The notes: generated by a model not told the origin, from the letters alone. Positions 7,616-15,133 are shown, counted from the first letter of the stretch. The stretch: 21,896 bases of DNA from JAVVPO01 sp036655715 (GCA_036655715.1 JAVVPO010000037.1:1-21896); one strand, 5' to 3'. A program made the numbers and translations.

Positions 7616-8215
7616 TTATAAGATAGCATAGAATACATTCGTCAAAATAGGTACCATTGCAGAACATACTACACCATTAATAACAGCCATTACTACCACA
7701 TCTTCACTTGTATACTTAATAAGAACAGGTAGCGTGGTATCTTCACTTGTAGCTGCTGCTGGTGCGATGGCTGTATAATGATTAAAATACTTTGCTACAA
7801 ATGGAATCATCATAAAAGCTAATATCTCTCTAAATAAATTAGCTAAAAAAGCTACTGTTCCCACATCTGCTCCTGCTAAATCCGTCATCAGTACACCTGA
7901 CAAACTATACCAACCAAGTCCAGATGTGATAGCTACACTTTCATTAAGGCTCATCCCCAGTAACATCGCACATACAACCCCACCCATTAGCGAACCTAGT
8001 ATAATCCCCATAGGTATAATAAGTATCTTAAGATTATATTGTTTGAGCTTACTAAATACTTCTTTATTTGCTCCTACGCCAATTCCTACTGCAAACATAA
8101 GTATTACTAACGCCAAATCTGATAGGCCTGAAAACATTGCAATACTTTCTGCACCTAGTATCCACTGACCACATAATATTCCTAAAACTAAACTAATTAT
8201 CACTGCTATGATCAT
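7616..8215 (-). CDS. lysO: Lysine exporter LysO, C-terminal half as a separate protein
   Basis: This 199-residue membrane protein matches the C-terminal part of the YbjE/LysO (DUF340) family, which exports L-lysine in E. coli. It has about six hydrophobic segments (near residues 1-20, 30-47, 62-90, 117-137 and 172-199). The conserved core includes GLSDLALVILMFAVGIGVG, followed later by ITSGLGWYSLSGVLMTDLAG. The single E. coli protein is about 299 residues; here the N-terminal portion is the preceding gene. The start at ATG 8215 has AAAGGAG 6-7 bases upstream and overlaps the preceding gene by 23 bases, so the two are translationally coupled. Divergent dapA supports a role in lysine. Confidence 0.87.
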   Translation of the reverse strand: MIIAVIISLVLGILCGQWILGAESIAMFSGLSDLALVILMFAVGIGVGANKEVFSKLKQYNLKILIIPMGIILGSLMGGVVCAMLLGMSLNESVAITSGLGWYSLSGVLMTDLAGADVGTVAFLANLFREILAFMMIPFVAKYFNHYTAIAPAAATSEDTTLPVLIKYTSEDVVVMAVINGVVCSAMVPILTNVFYAIL

Positions 8216-8483
8216 CTTTTTTCTCCTTTAAAAATTTTGAAGTTAAAAAGTATACCATCAACACCGAAAAAATAATTGGGACTATGGCAAACACTAATCC
8301 CTCTACTCCCAGCGTTGTTATCTCACTAAAGAAATCAGGATTACTTCCTAATGAAACTCCCATACAAAAAATAAGTACTATAATACTTATAAGCTGTAAA
8401 ATACTATTATATTTTTGCCACTTTTCAGGGAACCACTTGAATCCAACTAAAACACCTACTGCCATAATCATTAATATAATCAT
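8193..8483 (-). CDS. lysO: Lysine exporter LysO, N-terminal half as a separate small protein
   Basis: A 96-residue protein with three hydrophobic segments (about 1-14, 27-44 and 60-80) corresponds to the N-terminal part of LysO/YbjE; CMGVSLGSNPDFF is a typical family stretch. The tail is charged (KFLKEKKDDHSSDN). I place the start at ATG 8483, which has GGGAG about 7 bases upstream; the reading frame could be extended upstream to 8540 but no ribosome binding site supports that. It probably assembles with the product of the overlapping downstream gene. The split appears natural rather than a frameshift: both halves have their own ribosome binding sites, and I recall two-gene versions in other Clostridia. 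Confidence 0.85.
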   Translation of the reverse strand: MIILMIMAVGVLVGFKWFPEKWQKYNSILQLISIIVLIFCMGVSLGSNPDFFSEITTLGVEGLVFAIVPIIFSVLMVYFLTSKFLKEKKDDHSSDN

Positions 8484-8549
8484 TTTCACTCTCCCTTTCC
8501 TTTGGCTTATCAGCTTTAATCTACTACTATTTTTAAGCAATTACTCTCT

Positions 8550-8578
8550 ATTGTATCTCTATCAAATTATAAAGTAAA
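8550..8578 (-). promoter_or_regulatory. Probable promoter of the lysO pair
   Basis: On the minus strand TTTACT (8578-8573), a 17-base spacer and TACAAT (8555-8550). The -35 hexamer overlaps the left half of the palindrome at 8573-8591. Confidence 0.45.
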
Positions 8579-8591
8579 TAGTATATTTACT
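8573..8591. promoter_or_regulatory. Palindromic candidate operator between lysO and dapA
   Basis: AGTAAATA-GTA-TATTTACT is a perfect 8-bp inverted repeat around a 3-base centre. It overlaps the -35 region of the lysO promoter and lies about 23 bases upstream of the dapA -10 box, so one protein bound here could affect both divergent units. Which regulator binds is unknown. Confidence 0.5.
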
Positions 8592-8613
8592 AGGATTAGC
8601 TTCTCAAATCTTG

Positions 8614-8619
8614 TATAAT
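8614..8619 (+). promoter_or_regulatory. -10 element of the dapA promoter
   Basis: TATAAT, about 95 bases upstream of the dapA start codon. No clear -35 hexamer is seen at normal spacing, so activation by a bound factor or weak basal expression is possible. The leader carries small hairpins (8630-8658 and 8664-8678) but no lysine-riboswitch-sized structure. Confidence 0.45.
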
Positions 8620-8715
8620 CTAATATATAAGAAGTAATCTAGCAATAGATACACTTCTCATGAATACTGTAGTAGTATCCTTATATTAAATACGATCTTA
8701 TAGGAGGTAACAATC

Positions 8716-9594
8716 ATGAAAAAAACACTTTTTACTGGTTCCGGCGTAGCTATTATCACTCCATTTAATGAAACTGGGGTTGATTTTGATAAACTTGGAG
8801 AATTAATCGAATTTCACATACAAGAAAAAACTGATGCCATCATTATATGTGGCACAACTGGTGAAGCACCTACTATGCCTATTGAAGAGCACCAAGCTGC
8901 TATTAAATTTACTGTAGAAAAAGTAAATAAAAGAATTCCAGTTATAGCGGGTACAGGAAGCAATGATACACGCCATGCTATAAAGAATAGCCAATATGCC
9001 GAATCTGTAGGGGTAGATGGACTACTTTCTGTTGTTCCTTATTATAATAAAACAACACAAAAAGGACTTTATAGCCACTTCAAAACTATTGCCGAGAGTG
9101 TAAATATTCCTATTATCTTATACAACGTGCCTTCTCGTACAGTATTAAGTATCTCACCAGCTATCGTTAAAGCTCTTTCTGAGATTCCAAATATCGTAGG
9201 GATTAAAGAATGTAACTTCCACCAAGTAGGGGAAATCATCAGCCTTTGTGGTCCTGATTTTAGTGTATACTCTGGAGAAGATGGTCTTGTGCTTCCACTT
9301 CTTTCACTTGGTGGAAAAGGTGTCATTTCTGTTATGGCAAATATCATCCCACGTGATACTCATGATATTTATGCAAAGTTTGCCTCTGGAGATATAGAAG
9401 GCAGCCGTGAACTGCAATTAAAAACCCTTGATCTTATTAATGCTCTCTTTATCGAAGCTAACCCAACGCCTACCAAAGAAGCTATGAATATGCTTGGTAT
9501 GAACGTTGGTAAATGCCGCTTACCTTTAGTTGATATGGAACCTCATAATATCGAAACTTTAAGAAAAGCGCTTATAACTTACGGCTTATTATAA
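8716..9594 (+). CDS. dapA: 4-Hydroxy-tetrahydrodipicolinate synthase (DapA)
   Basis: DapA condenses pyruvate with aspartate semialdehyde, the first committed step to DAP and lysine. The 292-residue TIM barrel has the Schiff-base Lys164 in VGIKEC, Thr47-Thr48 in CGTTGE, Tyr110 in VVPYYNK, and Tyr136 and Arg141 in YNVPSRT, all at the expected spacing; together these favour DapA over N-acetylneuraminate lyase. The ATG at 8716 has AGGAGG about 9 bases upstream. It is the only plus-strand gene here, divergent from the lysine exporter. The window also encodes meso-DAP dehydrogenase, which completes a short route from tetrahydrodipicolinate to meso-DAP. Confidence 0.95.
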   Translation: MKKTLFTGSGVAIITPFNETGVDFDKLGELIEFHIQEKTDAIIICGTTGEAPTMPIEEHQAAIKFTVEKVNKRIPVIAGTGSNDTRHAIKNSQYAESVGVDGLLSVVPYYNKTTQKGLYSHFKTIAESVNIPIILYNVPSRTVLSISPAIVKALSEIPNIVGIKECNFHQVGEIISLCGPDFSVYSGEDGLVLPLLSLGGKGVISVMANIIPRDTHDIYAKFASGDIEGSRELQLKTLDLINALFIEANPTPTKEAMNMLGMNVGKCRLPLVDMEPHNIETLRKALITYGLL

Positions 9595-9606
9595 ATTTAA
9601 AATACT

Positions 9607-9653
9607 ACAAAAAGATAACAGCCCTCGAAACCTGAGGGCTGTTATCTTTTTGT
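9607..9653. terminator. Bidirectional terminator between dapA and sdaAA
   Basis: AAAAAGATAACAGCCCTC (9609-9626) pairs perfectly with 9634-9651, extended by two outer pairs, around a 7-nt loop. The stem ends in A5/T5, so it works as a U-tailed terminator for both convergent genes. Confidence 0.9.
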
Positions 9654-9672
9654 GGCTAATCCACATTATATT

Positions 9673-10554
9673 TTATGCTTTTCCAAAAACTTTTTCTCTA
9701 AGTTTGAGACCTGCTTTTGTTATAGCTACTCCACCTAAAGCTGTTTCTCTAAGACTTTCTGGCAGAGCCTTTCCAACTTGGAACATAGCTGCAACGGCAT
9801 CATCAAAAGGTATATGAGATTTTACTCCTGCCATAACTAAATCTACTGTACAAAGTGCACTAATAGCACCTGATGCATTTCTTTTTGCGCAAGGGATTTC
9901 GACAAGTCCTGCAACCGGGTCACACACTAATCCTAATGTATTTTTAAATACAATTGCTGCTGCATCTAAAGCCATTTCCGGTGTACCACCCATTAACTCA
10001 ACGACTGCTGATGATGCCATTGCAGCTCCTGAACCACATTCAGCTTGACATCCACCTTCAGCTCCTGAAAATGTTGCATTTCTTCCTATTATCATTCCTA
10101 CAGCTGCTGCTGTAAATAATGCATTTACAAGTTCTTCATCTGTTTTTCCTAACTGTGTTCCAGCTGTTAATAAAACTGCTGGTAATATACCACAAGCTCC
10201 AGCTGTAGGACAGGCTACAATTCTTCCCATTGAAGCATTTACTTCTGAAGAGGATAAGGCCATTGCCATTGCCATTACAGTAGTACTTCCTGTTAAAGCT
10301 TGGCCTTTTTCTAAATACTTCTGCATCTTATATGCATCTCCACCAATAAGTCCGGTTAAAGAATAAACTTCTTTTTCTCTTCCTTCTTTAGCACCTTCTT
10401 TCATAACATCAAGAGTAGTTCTCATTCTTTTTACTACTTCTTCTCTAGAGATATCCTTGCTCTCCATTTCACTTAATATCGCATATTCATATAATGGAAT
10501 AGAATTTTCTTTACATATTTCTAAAAGTTCTTCGCCTGATTTTGCTACATTCAT
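9673..10554 (-). CDS. sdaAA: L-serine dehydratase, alpha subunit (iron-sulfur type)
   Basis: This is the catalytic subunit of the oxygen-sensitive [4Fe-4S] enzyme that deaminates L-serine to pyruvate and ammonia. The 293-residue protein has the family's cysteine blocks: Cys115 and Cys121 in ACPTAGACGILP, Cys169 and Cys173 in GAEGGCQAECGSG, and Cys211 and Cys222 in CDPVAGLVEIPC. The cluster ligands are most likely Cys169, Cys211 and Cys222 (inference from the family). The start at 10554 has GGAGG 7 bases upstream, and the gap to sdaAB is 11 bases. It is the last gene of a three-gene operon ending at the terminator at 9607-9653. Confidence 0.95.
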   Translation of the reverse strand: MNVAKSGEELLEICKENSIPLYEYAILSEMESKDISREEVVKRMRTTLDVMKEGAKEGREKEVYSLTGLIGGDAYKMQKYLEKGQALTGSTTVMAMAMALSSSEVNASMGRIVACPTAGACGILPAVLLTAGTQLGKTDEELVNALFTAAAVGMIIGRNATFSGAEGGCQAECGSGAAMASSAVVELMGGTPEMALDAAAIVFKNTLGLVCDPVAGLVEIPCAKRNASGAISALCTVDLVMAGVKSHIPFDDAVAAMFQVGKALPESLRETALGGVAITKAGLKLREKVFGKA

Positions 10555-10565
10555 ATGTATGCCTC

Positions 10566-11234
10566 CTATAGTGGATTGATTGTTATAACTTTGTTAATTC
10601 CTTCAATAGCTTTAATCTCTTCTATAACTTTATCTGTGATAGCGCTATCCACCTCACAAGTCATAGTAGCACCTTTTCCTTTTTGCGTTCTTCCTAAATT
10701 TACAAATGCTATATTTATATGATGTTTATATAATATATCACTAATCTTAGCTACCGTTCCCATCTTATCATCATGACAAGTAATGATTGTTGGATAAACA
10801 CCTGAGAATGTAGCCTTATTTCCGTTTATTTCTAATACTTCTATATTACCCCCACCAATAGATGAGCCCATCACTTCACATTTTTTTCCGTTTTTACAAG
10901 TCATTAGAATTTTTACGGTATTAGGATGATTATCTCCTAAATCTCTTTCTGTAAAAGTTACTCTAAGACCTTTTTCTCTCGCTATATCTAATGAATATCT
11001 TAATTTTTCATCATGAGTTTCAAACCCCATAATTCCTGCTACTAATGCTTTATCTGTTCCATGCCCTTTATACGTTTTTCCAAATGATCCGTGTAATAAG
11101 AATTCTACCTCTTGTATTTCATCTGCCGCAATCGCTTTTGCAATATTTCCCAGTCTTACTGCTCCTGCTGTATGAGATGATGAAGGACCTACCATGATCG
11201 GTCCTAATACATCAAAAACACCTACTTTAGCCAT
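10566..11234 (-). CDS. sdaAB: L-serine dehydratase, beta subunit
   Basis: This subunit partners SdaAA. The N-terminal allosteric serine-binding domain shows FDVLGPIMVGPSSSHTAGA (about residues 6-24), and the C-terminus is an ACT domain (about 148-222, starting at YPTIITCHDDKMGTVAKI), as expected for the two-subunit clostridial enzyme. I start at ATG 11234 (222 residues), where GGAG is 8 bases upstream; a GTG at 11243 overlaps that ribosome binding site. The ACT domain suggests ligand control or subunit contact. It follows the PfoR/EIIC-like membrane protein by 61 bases. Confidence 0.95.
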   Translation of the reverse strand: MAKVGVFDVLGPIMVGPSSSHTAGAVRLGNIAKAIAADEIQEVEFLLHGSFGKTYKGHGTDKALVAGIMGFETHDEKLRYSLDIAREKGLRVTFTERDLGDNHPNTVKILMTCKNGKKCEVMGSSIGGGNIEVLEINGNKATFSGVYPTIITCHDDKMGTVAKISDILYKHHINIAFVNLGRTQKGKGATMTCEVDSAITDKVIEEIKAIEGINKVITINPL

Positions 11235-11295
11235 TAAAATCACTCCTTTACTTTTACGTATATATTCTATAATTTATTTTAATTTTTATATTTTT

Positions 11296-12327
11296 TTATA
11301 CTTCTTCTCCTGCAGTTCCTCTCACCTCAGCTGCAGTAAGTATTTTGTGATTCTTAAATAGCATATAACCGATATTTCCTGCAATAATATTTAAAACTAT
11401 TATGATAGCAGCTGCTATAAGTACTTTTACTGCTGGATTATAGGCAAACATTACGGCAAATCCTGCTATTGGAGTTGCTGTTCCTGGTGAGTTGTTAGTT
11501 AATCCCATAAAAGCAATAACTATACCTGACATTGCTCCACCTATAAAGTTGGTGACGTACACAGGAATGGGATTGGCTGATATTAAGTCTGCTTGAGTAA
11601 GTGGTTCTATAGCAACTGCAATCGTATCCTTCTTACTTCCAAATTTCATTTTTTTAAAGAATACATAGTTCATAAAAGATGAACCAAATACAGCTAAAGC
11701 ACCTATAGCCATTGGTAATCCTGTAAGTCCTAACATAGCTGTTAAAGCCATTGAACTTAATGGCGCTGTAGCTACAACAGTTACTATTCCACCTATAATG
11801 ATTCCCATTAATATTGGGCTTGCTGATGCTGATGATGTAAGCACTCCACCTACACCCAATAAAGTTTTATCAACTATCGGTGCCATAACTTGCGCAATCC
11901 CCCTTGCAAGAGGTGCCCCTACTAATATGATTACTATTAAGTCTAACCCTGCTGGAACCTTTTTTTCTAAAAATTTAATAATGAAAGATATAGCATATCC
12001 AGCTATAAATCCTGGTAGTATTCCAAAACCTGAACATGCAAGACCAACTAAAACTGCATAAACCGGAGATACTCCTAATGCTAATGGTACTAATATTGCT
12101 GCTGCAACACCACCTAAGCTTCCATTAGCTTCTCCAACTGATCTTAAAAATTCTATTTTTAGTACATCTCCAAAAAATGCATAGTGAAAAGCTTCTACCA
12201 AGAAACTTGCACATGCTGCACTTGCCAAAGCTCCCATCGCCTTCATCCCATGAGGTGCTTTGTAGCTAAATAGAGTGAATCCAGCTAAAACTACCATTAG
12301 AAGTGCTGTTCCTATCAAAATTTCCAT
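11296..12327 (-). CDS. PfoR/PTS EIIC-like membrane protein, candidate serine permease
   Basis: This is a 343-residue, very hydrophobic protein with about nine or ten membrane segments and glycine-rich repeats such as GIIIGGIVTVVATAPLSSMA. It resembles the EIIC_2 group (PF13303 as I recall), which includes the C. perfringens protein PfoR of about the same length. It lacks any PTS EIIA or EIIB domain, and no such gene is nearby, so phosphotransfer is unlikely. First position in an operon with both serine dehydratase subunits suggests it imports L-serine or senses it; that is inference from context. The start at 12327 has AAAGGAG upstream. The name PfoR reflects homology only, not proven regulation. 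Confidence 0.7.
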   Translation of the reverse strand: MEILIGTALLMVVLAGFTLFSYKAPHGMKAMGALASAACASFLVEAFHYAFFGDVLKIEFLRSVGEANGSLGGVAAAILVPLALGVSPVYAVLVGLACSGFGILPGFIAGYAISFIIKFLEKKVPAGLDLIVIILVGAPLARGIAQVMAPIVDKTLLGVGGVLTSSASASPILMGIIIGGIVTVVATAPLSSMALTAMLGLTGLPMAIGALAVFGSSFMNYVFFKKMKFGSKKDTIAVAIEPLTQADLISANPIPVYVTNFIGGAMSGIVIAFMGLTNNSPGTATPIAGFAVMFAYNPAVKVLIAAAIIIVLNIIAGNIGYMLFKNHKILTAAEVRGTAGEEV

Positions 12328-12430
12328 TTTTATTGCTCCTTTTTTATTAGTTTTTACATTTCTTTTCGTTTTTTTATCTTTTTAACCAATTAAAACTTCA
12401 AATTGTTTCACTTTGTTGTGTATGCTTATG

Positions 12431-12459
12431 ATAATAAACTATATATACATTTATGTCAA
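12431..12459 (-). promoter_or_regulatory. Promoter of the serine operon
   Basis: On the minus strand TTGACA (12459-12454, perfect), a 17-base spacer and TATTAT (12436-12431). Transcription would start near 12424, giving a leader of about 100 nt that is A-rich, with no clear riboswitch fold. Confidence 0.75.
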
Positions 12460-12462
12460 CTT

Positions 12463-12741
12463 ATTTATATACTTATTCACTATTTAAACTTATTTAACCA
12501 AACAAAAACTAGTTATTTTATACATACACTCTTGATATACCAACATTTTCAATCACTTACTTTACTTTTATTGCTCCTTCTAATTTTTAGTTTTATAACA
12601 TACTTTTATTTTGCTCTTTTTTAAGTTTTTTATAAGTTAATATTTATTTTTCTAAAATATATATTCTATTTTATTTGTCGTATCTTTTAATATTGCAACA
12701 TTTATTACTCTTTTAAATCCACCTTTATTCTAAAAAACAAA
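12463..12741. other. Intergenic AT-rich stretch with nothing recognisable
   Basis: Between the serine-operon promoter and the terminator of the uxu operon lie about 280 bases of A+T-rich, pyrimidine-heavy sequence. The short hydrophobic reading frame here (about 12403-12624, plus strand) has no ribosome binding site and low-complexity composition, so I do not call a gene. Confidence 0.5.
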
Positions 12742-12801
12742 AAAAGAAGAGCTACTGTGCAACTAACTTTTATTAGTTAGTTACTCAACAACTCTTCTTT
12801 T
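12742..12801 (-). terminator. Terminator of the uxuA operon
   Basis: AAAAGAAGAG (12742-12751) pairs with CTCTTCTTTT (12792-12801). An inner stem AACTAAC (12761-12767) pairs with GTTAGTT (12776-12782). On the minus strand the 3' arm runs into a long U-rich tail (TTTTTTTGTTTTTTAG). Confidence 0.75.
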
Positions 12802-12864
12802 ACCTAGCTACTTTTTCTATGATATCGTTCTCTTATACTCTATTTCACTAGGCATAGTTCCTCA

Positions 12865-12897
12865 AGTATATAAGCTATGGAGGTAGGCTTATATACT
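12865..12897. repeat. 11-bp hairpin just after the fructuronate reductase gene
   Basis: AGTATATAAGC (12865-12875) pairs perfectly with 12887-12897 around an 11-nt loop. There is no U-tail. It lies between the stop codon (12907) and the true terminator (12742-12801), so it may protect the 3' end of the message. Confidence 0.45.
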
Positions 12898-12906
12898 ACA
12901 ATGTTA

Positions 12907-13755
12907 TTAAACGCCTGAGTAAGCGCTAAATCCACCATCTACTGGGATAACTACCCCATTAACAAAGCTTGATGCATCTTTTGAAAGAAGATAAAGCATT
13001 GTTCCAAGAAGTTCTTCATCTTTTCCATAGCGTCCCATCGGTGTACTATTTAAGATTTTTTCTGATCTAGGAGTTGGATTACCAGCTTCGTCGAATAATA
13101 ATTTTTCATTTTGTTTAGTTACAAAGAATCCTGGTGCAATAGCATTTACTCTGATATTAGTTCTTGAGAAGTGAACTGCTAACCATTGTGTAAAGTTACT
13201 AATAGCAGCTTTTGCTCCTGAGTAAGCAGGGATTTTTGTAAGTGGTGTGTAAGCGTTCATTGAAGAAATATTAAGGATTGATGCATCCTCTTTTTCTACC
13301 ATGTCTTTTGCAAATACTTGTGTTGGGATAAGTGTTCCTAAGAAGTTAAGGTTGAATACGAATTCTACACCTGCAGCATCTAAGTCAAAGAATGAGATAA
13401 CATCTGATTCGATATCTCCTGGCATATAATATTCATTAGTTGTTGTTGCACGAGGATTATTTCCACCTGCCCCATTAATTAAGATATCACATGTACCAAG
13501 ATCTCTTACTACTTCTGCATGTACTGCTTCCATAATAGCTTTGTCTAACACGTTAGCTTTGTAAGCTTTTGCTACTCCGCCTTCTGCTGTAATTTCATTT
13601 GCATAAACTTCAGCTGCTTCTAAGTTAAGGTCAAGTAACGCTACTTTTCCTCCACATTTTGCTACAGCTTTTGCAAACAAACTACAAAGGATTCCGCCTG
13701 CTCCTGTTACTACAACTACTTTATCTTTTAAATCAACATTTAATGGTAATTTCAT
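12907..13755 (-). CDS. uxuB: SDR-type D-fructuronate reductase / mannonate oxidoreductase
   Basis: This is a classical short-chain dehydrogenase of 282 residues. It has the nucleotide-binding TGAGG (17-21), the NGAGG motif (94-98), and the catalytic Ser165, Tyr178 and Lys182 in ISSMNAYTP and YSGAKAA. The insertion after NGAGGNNPRATT is typical of the SDR enzymes next to uxuA in Firmicutes (B. subtilis YjmF type), which interconvert D-fructuronate and D-mannonate with NAD(H). These differ in family from E. coli UxuB. The start at ATG 13755 has AAAGGAG 8 bases upstream; a GTG at 13764 touches that ribosome binding site and is less likely. It follows uxuA by 28 bases in the same operon. Confidence 0.88.
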   Translation of the reverse strand: MKLPLNVDLKDKVVVVTGAGGILCSLFAKAVAKCGGKVALLDLNLEAAEVYANEITAEGGVAKAYKANVLDKAIMEAVHAEVVRDLGTCDILINGAGGNNPRATTTNEYYMPGDIESDVISFFDLDAAGVEFVFNLNFLGTLIPTQVFAKDMVEKEDASILNISSMNAYTPLTKIPAYSGAKAAISNFTQWLAVHFSRTNIRVNAIAPGFFVTKQNEKLLFDEAGNPTPRSEKILNSTPMGRYGKDEELLGTMLYLLSKDASSFVNGVVIPVDGGFSAYSGV

Positions 13756-13783
13756 AGTCGCCACTCCTTTATTTTTATAATTA

Positions 13784-14830
13784 TTATTTATTTAATTTTT
13801 CTAATGTTTCCCAGATACCAGTCATGTAAGAAGCACCTAACGCTCTATCATATAAACCATATCCAGCTCTACCAGTTTCTCCCCAGATCATACGTCCGTG
13901 GTCTGGTCTTAAGTAACCATCAAAGTTATTTTTGTGTAATACTTTTAAGATTTCTACGATGTCTAATGAACCACATGATGAGAAGTGAGCTGATTCTTCA
14001 AAGCTTCCGTTATCAAGAATCTTTACGTTACGCACGTGGATGAAGTGAATTCTTCCCATAGCAGCGTATTTGTCTACCATCTTAACCATATCATTTGTTT
14101 TAGCACACCCAAGTGATCCTGTACAAATTGTAAGACCATTTGCCTCACTATCTACCAATTTAAGGAATCTATCAATGTTTTCTTCACACGTGATGATACG
14201 TGGTAATCCAAAGATATCGAATGGAGGATCATCTGGGTGAATAGCCATCTTGATACCTGATGTCTCCGCTACTGGAATAATTTCTTCTAAGAAGTACTGA
14301 AGATTTGACCATAAGTCTTCTTTTGTAATCGCAGCATATTTATCAAATAGTTCTTGAAGCTCTTCTTTTTTGTATGAAGAATCCCAACCTGGAAGAGAAA
14401 ATTCTCCTGTTAATGGATCCATTTTTTCAACTTGCTCTGTGTAATAAACTAAAGCTGTAGATTTATCATCTAACTCTTTATCAAGTTGTGTTCTTGTCCA
14501 GTCGAATACAGGCATGAAGTTGTAACAAATAACTTTTACACCAGCAGCCCCAAGTCTTTTGATGTTTTCTTTGTAGTTATCAATATACTCTTGTCTTGTA
14601 GCTAGACCTAATTTGATATCTTCGTGTACTGGTACACTTTCGATTACATCGAAGTTAAGACCTTTGCTCTCTACTTCTTGCTTTAAGCTAGTAATACTTT
14701 CGTTGCTCCACACTCCACCTACTGGCACGTCGTAAACAGCTGTTACGATGCTATCCATGTTTGGAATTTGTTTGATGTACTCTAATGTTACTTTGTCGTC
14801 TAATCCATACCATCTAAATGATAATTTCAT
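13784..14830 (-). CDS. uxuA: D-mannonate dehydratase (UxuA)
   Basis: UxuA dehydrates D-mannonate to 2-keto-3-deoxygluconate in hexuronate breakdown. The 348-residue TIM barrel starts MKLSFRWYG and carries the metal site: His198 in AIHPDDPP, Cys236 in ICTGSLG, His265 in HFIHVRN, and Asp310-His311 in LRPDHGRM. I start at ATG 14830, preceded by AGGAGG at 6 bases. The frame stays open upstream to 14914, but that stretch crosses the operator palindrome and has no ribosome binding site. It heads a two-gene operon with the SDR. No uxaC, kdgK or kdgA is present, so the rest of the pathway must be elsewhere. Confidence 0.95.
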   Translation of the reverse strand: MKLSFRWYGLDDKVTLEYIKQIPNMDSIVTAVYDVPVGGVWSNESITSLKQEVESKGLNFDVIESVPVHEDIKLGLATRQEYIDNYKENIKRLGAAGVKVICYNFMPVFDWTRTQLDKELDDKSTALVYYTEQVEKMDPLTGEFSLPGWDSSYKKEELQELFDKYAAITKEDLWSNLQYFLEEIIPVAETSGIKMAIHPDDPPFDIFGLPRIITCEENIDRFLKLVDSEANGLTICTGSLGCAKTNDMVKMVDKYAAMGRIHFIHVRNVKILDNGSFEESAHFSSCGSLDIVEILKVLHKNNFDGYLRPDHGRMIWGETGRAGYGLYDRALGASYMTGIWETLEKLNK

Positions 14831-14872
14831 ATTCTTCCTCCTAGTTTTTGATAGATCAATTGCCATATATAG

Positions 14873-14890
14873 TTCCTTGTATACAAGGAA
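14873..14890. promoter_or_regulatory. 18-bp palindromic operator in the uxuA leader
   Basis: TTCCTTGTATACAAGGAA is a perfect 18-bp palindrome, and its core is the same TTGTATACAA found at two other places nearby. The core is typical of FadR/FCD-family GntR regulators. It lies about 43 bases upstream of the uxuA start and about 110 bases downstream of the predicted transcription start, where bound protein could act as a roadblock. Confidence 0.6.
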
Positions 14891-14966
14891 TTTATATAAT
14901 ATATTAAATGCCATTAAATCTACAACTCTTTATTTTACAAGGTTTTAAACCTATTTCGAAATCTTA

Positions 14967-14999
14967 AAGCAAGTTACATAATACGTAACTTCCTTGCTT
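14967..14999 (-). other. Hairpin at the 5' end of the uxuA transcript
   Basis: AAGCAAGTTAC (14967-14977) pairs with GTAACT...TGCTT (14985-14999), with a small bulge and a 7-nt loop. The predicted transcription start near 15001 places this hairpin at the extreme 5' end of the mRNA, where such structures often block 5' decay. Confidence 0.45.
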
Positions 15000-15007
15000 G
15001 TAAATTT

Positions 15008-15036
15008 ATTATACTCAACTTGTATACAAATTACAA
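15008..15036 (-). promoter_or_regulatory. uxuA promoter with operator TTGTATACAA inside the spacer
   Basis: On the minus strand TTGTAA (15036-15031), a 17-base spacer and a perfect TATAAT (15013-15008). The 10-bp palindrome TTGTATACAA occupies 15020-15029, wholly between the two hexamers, which is a classic repressor position. A near copy, TTGTATACAT, lies upstream at 15056-15065. Confidence 0.7.
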
Positions 15037-15055
15037 TACTTTTTTGCCTGGTTTT

Positions 15056-15065
15056 TTGTATACAT
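15056..15065. promoter_or_regulatory. Accessory GntR half-conserved operator
   Basis: TTGTATACAT matches the TTGTATACAA operator at nine of ten positions, 36 bases from the copy in the uxuA promoter. The spacing is about 3.4 helical turns, so cooperative binding is possible but not demonstrated. Confidence 0.4.
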
Positions 15066-15097
15066 ATTACTAATACCTTTAATTACCTTTCCCTATA

Positions 15098-15127
15098 ACA
15101 AAAAAAGATATGCACTAGGCACATCTT
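15098..15127 (-). terminator. Terminator of the gntR gene
   Basis: On the minus strand AAGATGTGC pairs with GCATATCTT (one G-U pair) around a 5-nt loop, followed by TTTTTTTGTT. It starts 6 nt after the gntR stop. Confidence 0.75.
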
Positions 15128-15133
15128 CATCTG

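Noticed and set aside
8484..8715. Lysine riboswitch upstream of lysO or dapA
   Set aside because: The region shared by two divergent promoters leaves each gene a leader of under 100 nt, with only small hairpins; the conserved L-box core is not seen.
12403..12624. 73-residue hydrophobic reading frame on the plus strand
   Set aside because: No ribosome binding site, low-complexity AT-rich composition, and it overlaps the serine-operon promoter.
12742..12801. T-box or other tRNA-sensing leader
   Set aside because: It lies downstream of the fructuronate reductase gene and far from the next start, has no conserved T-box sequence, and has a normal U-tailed terminator shape.
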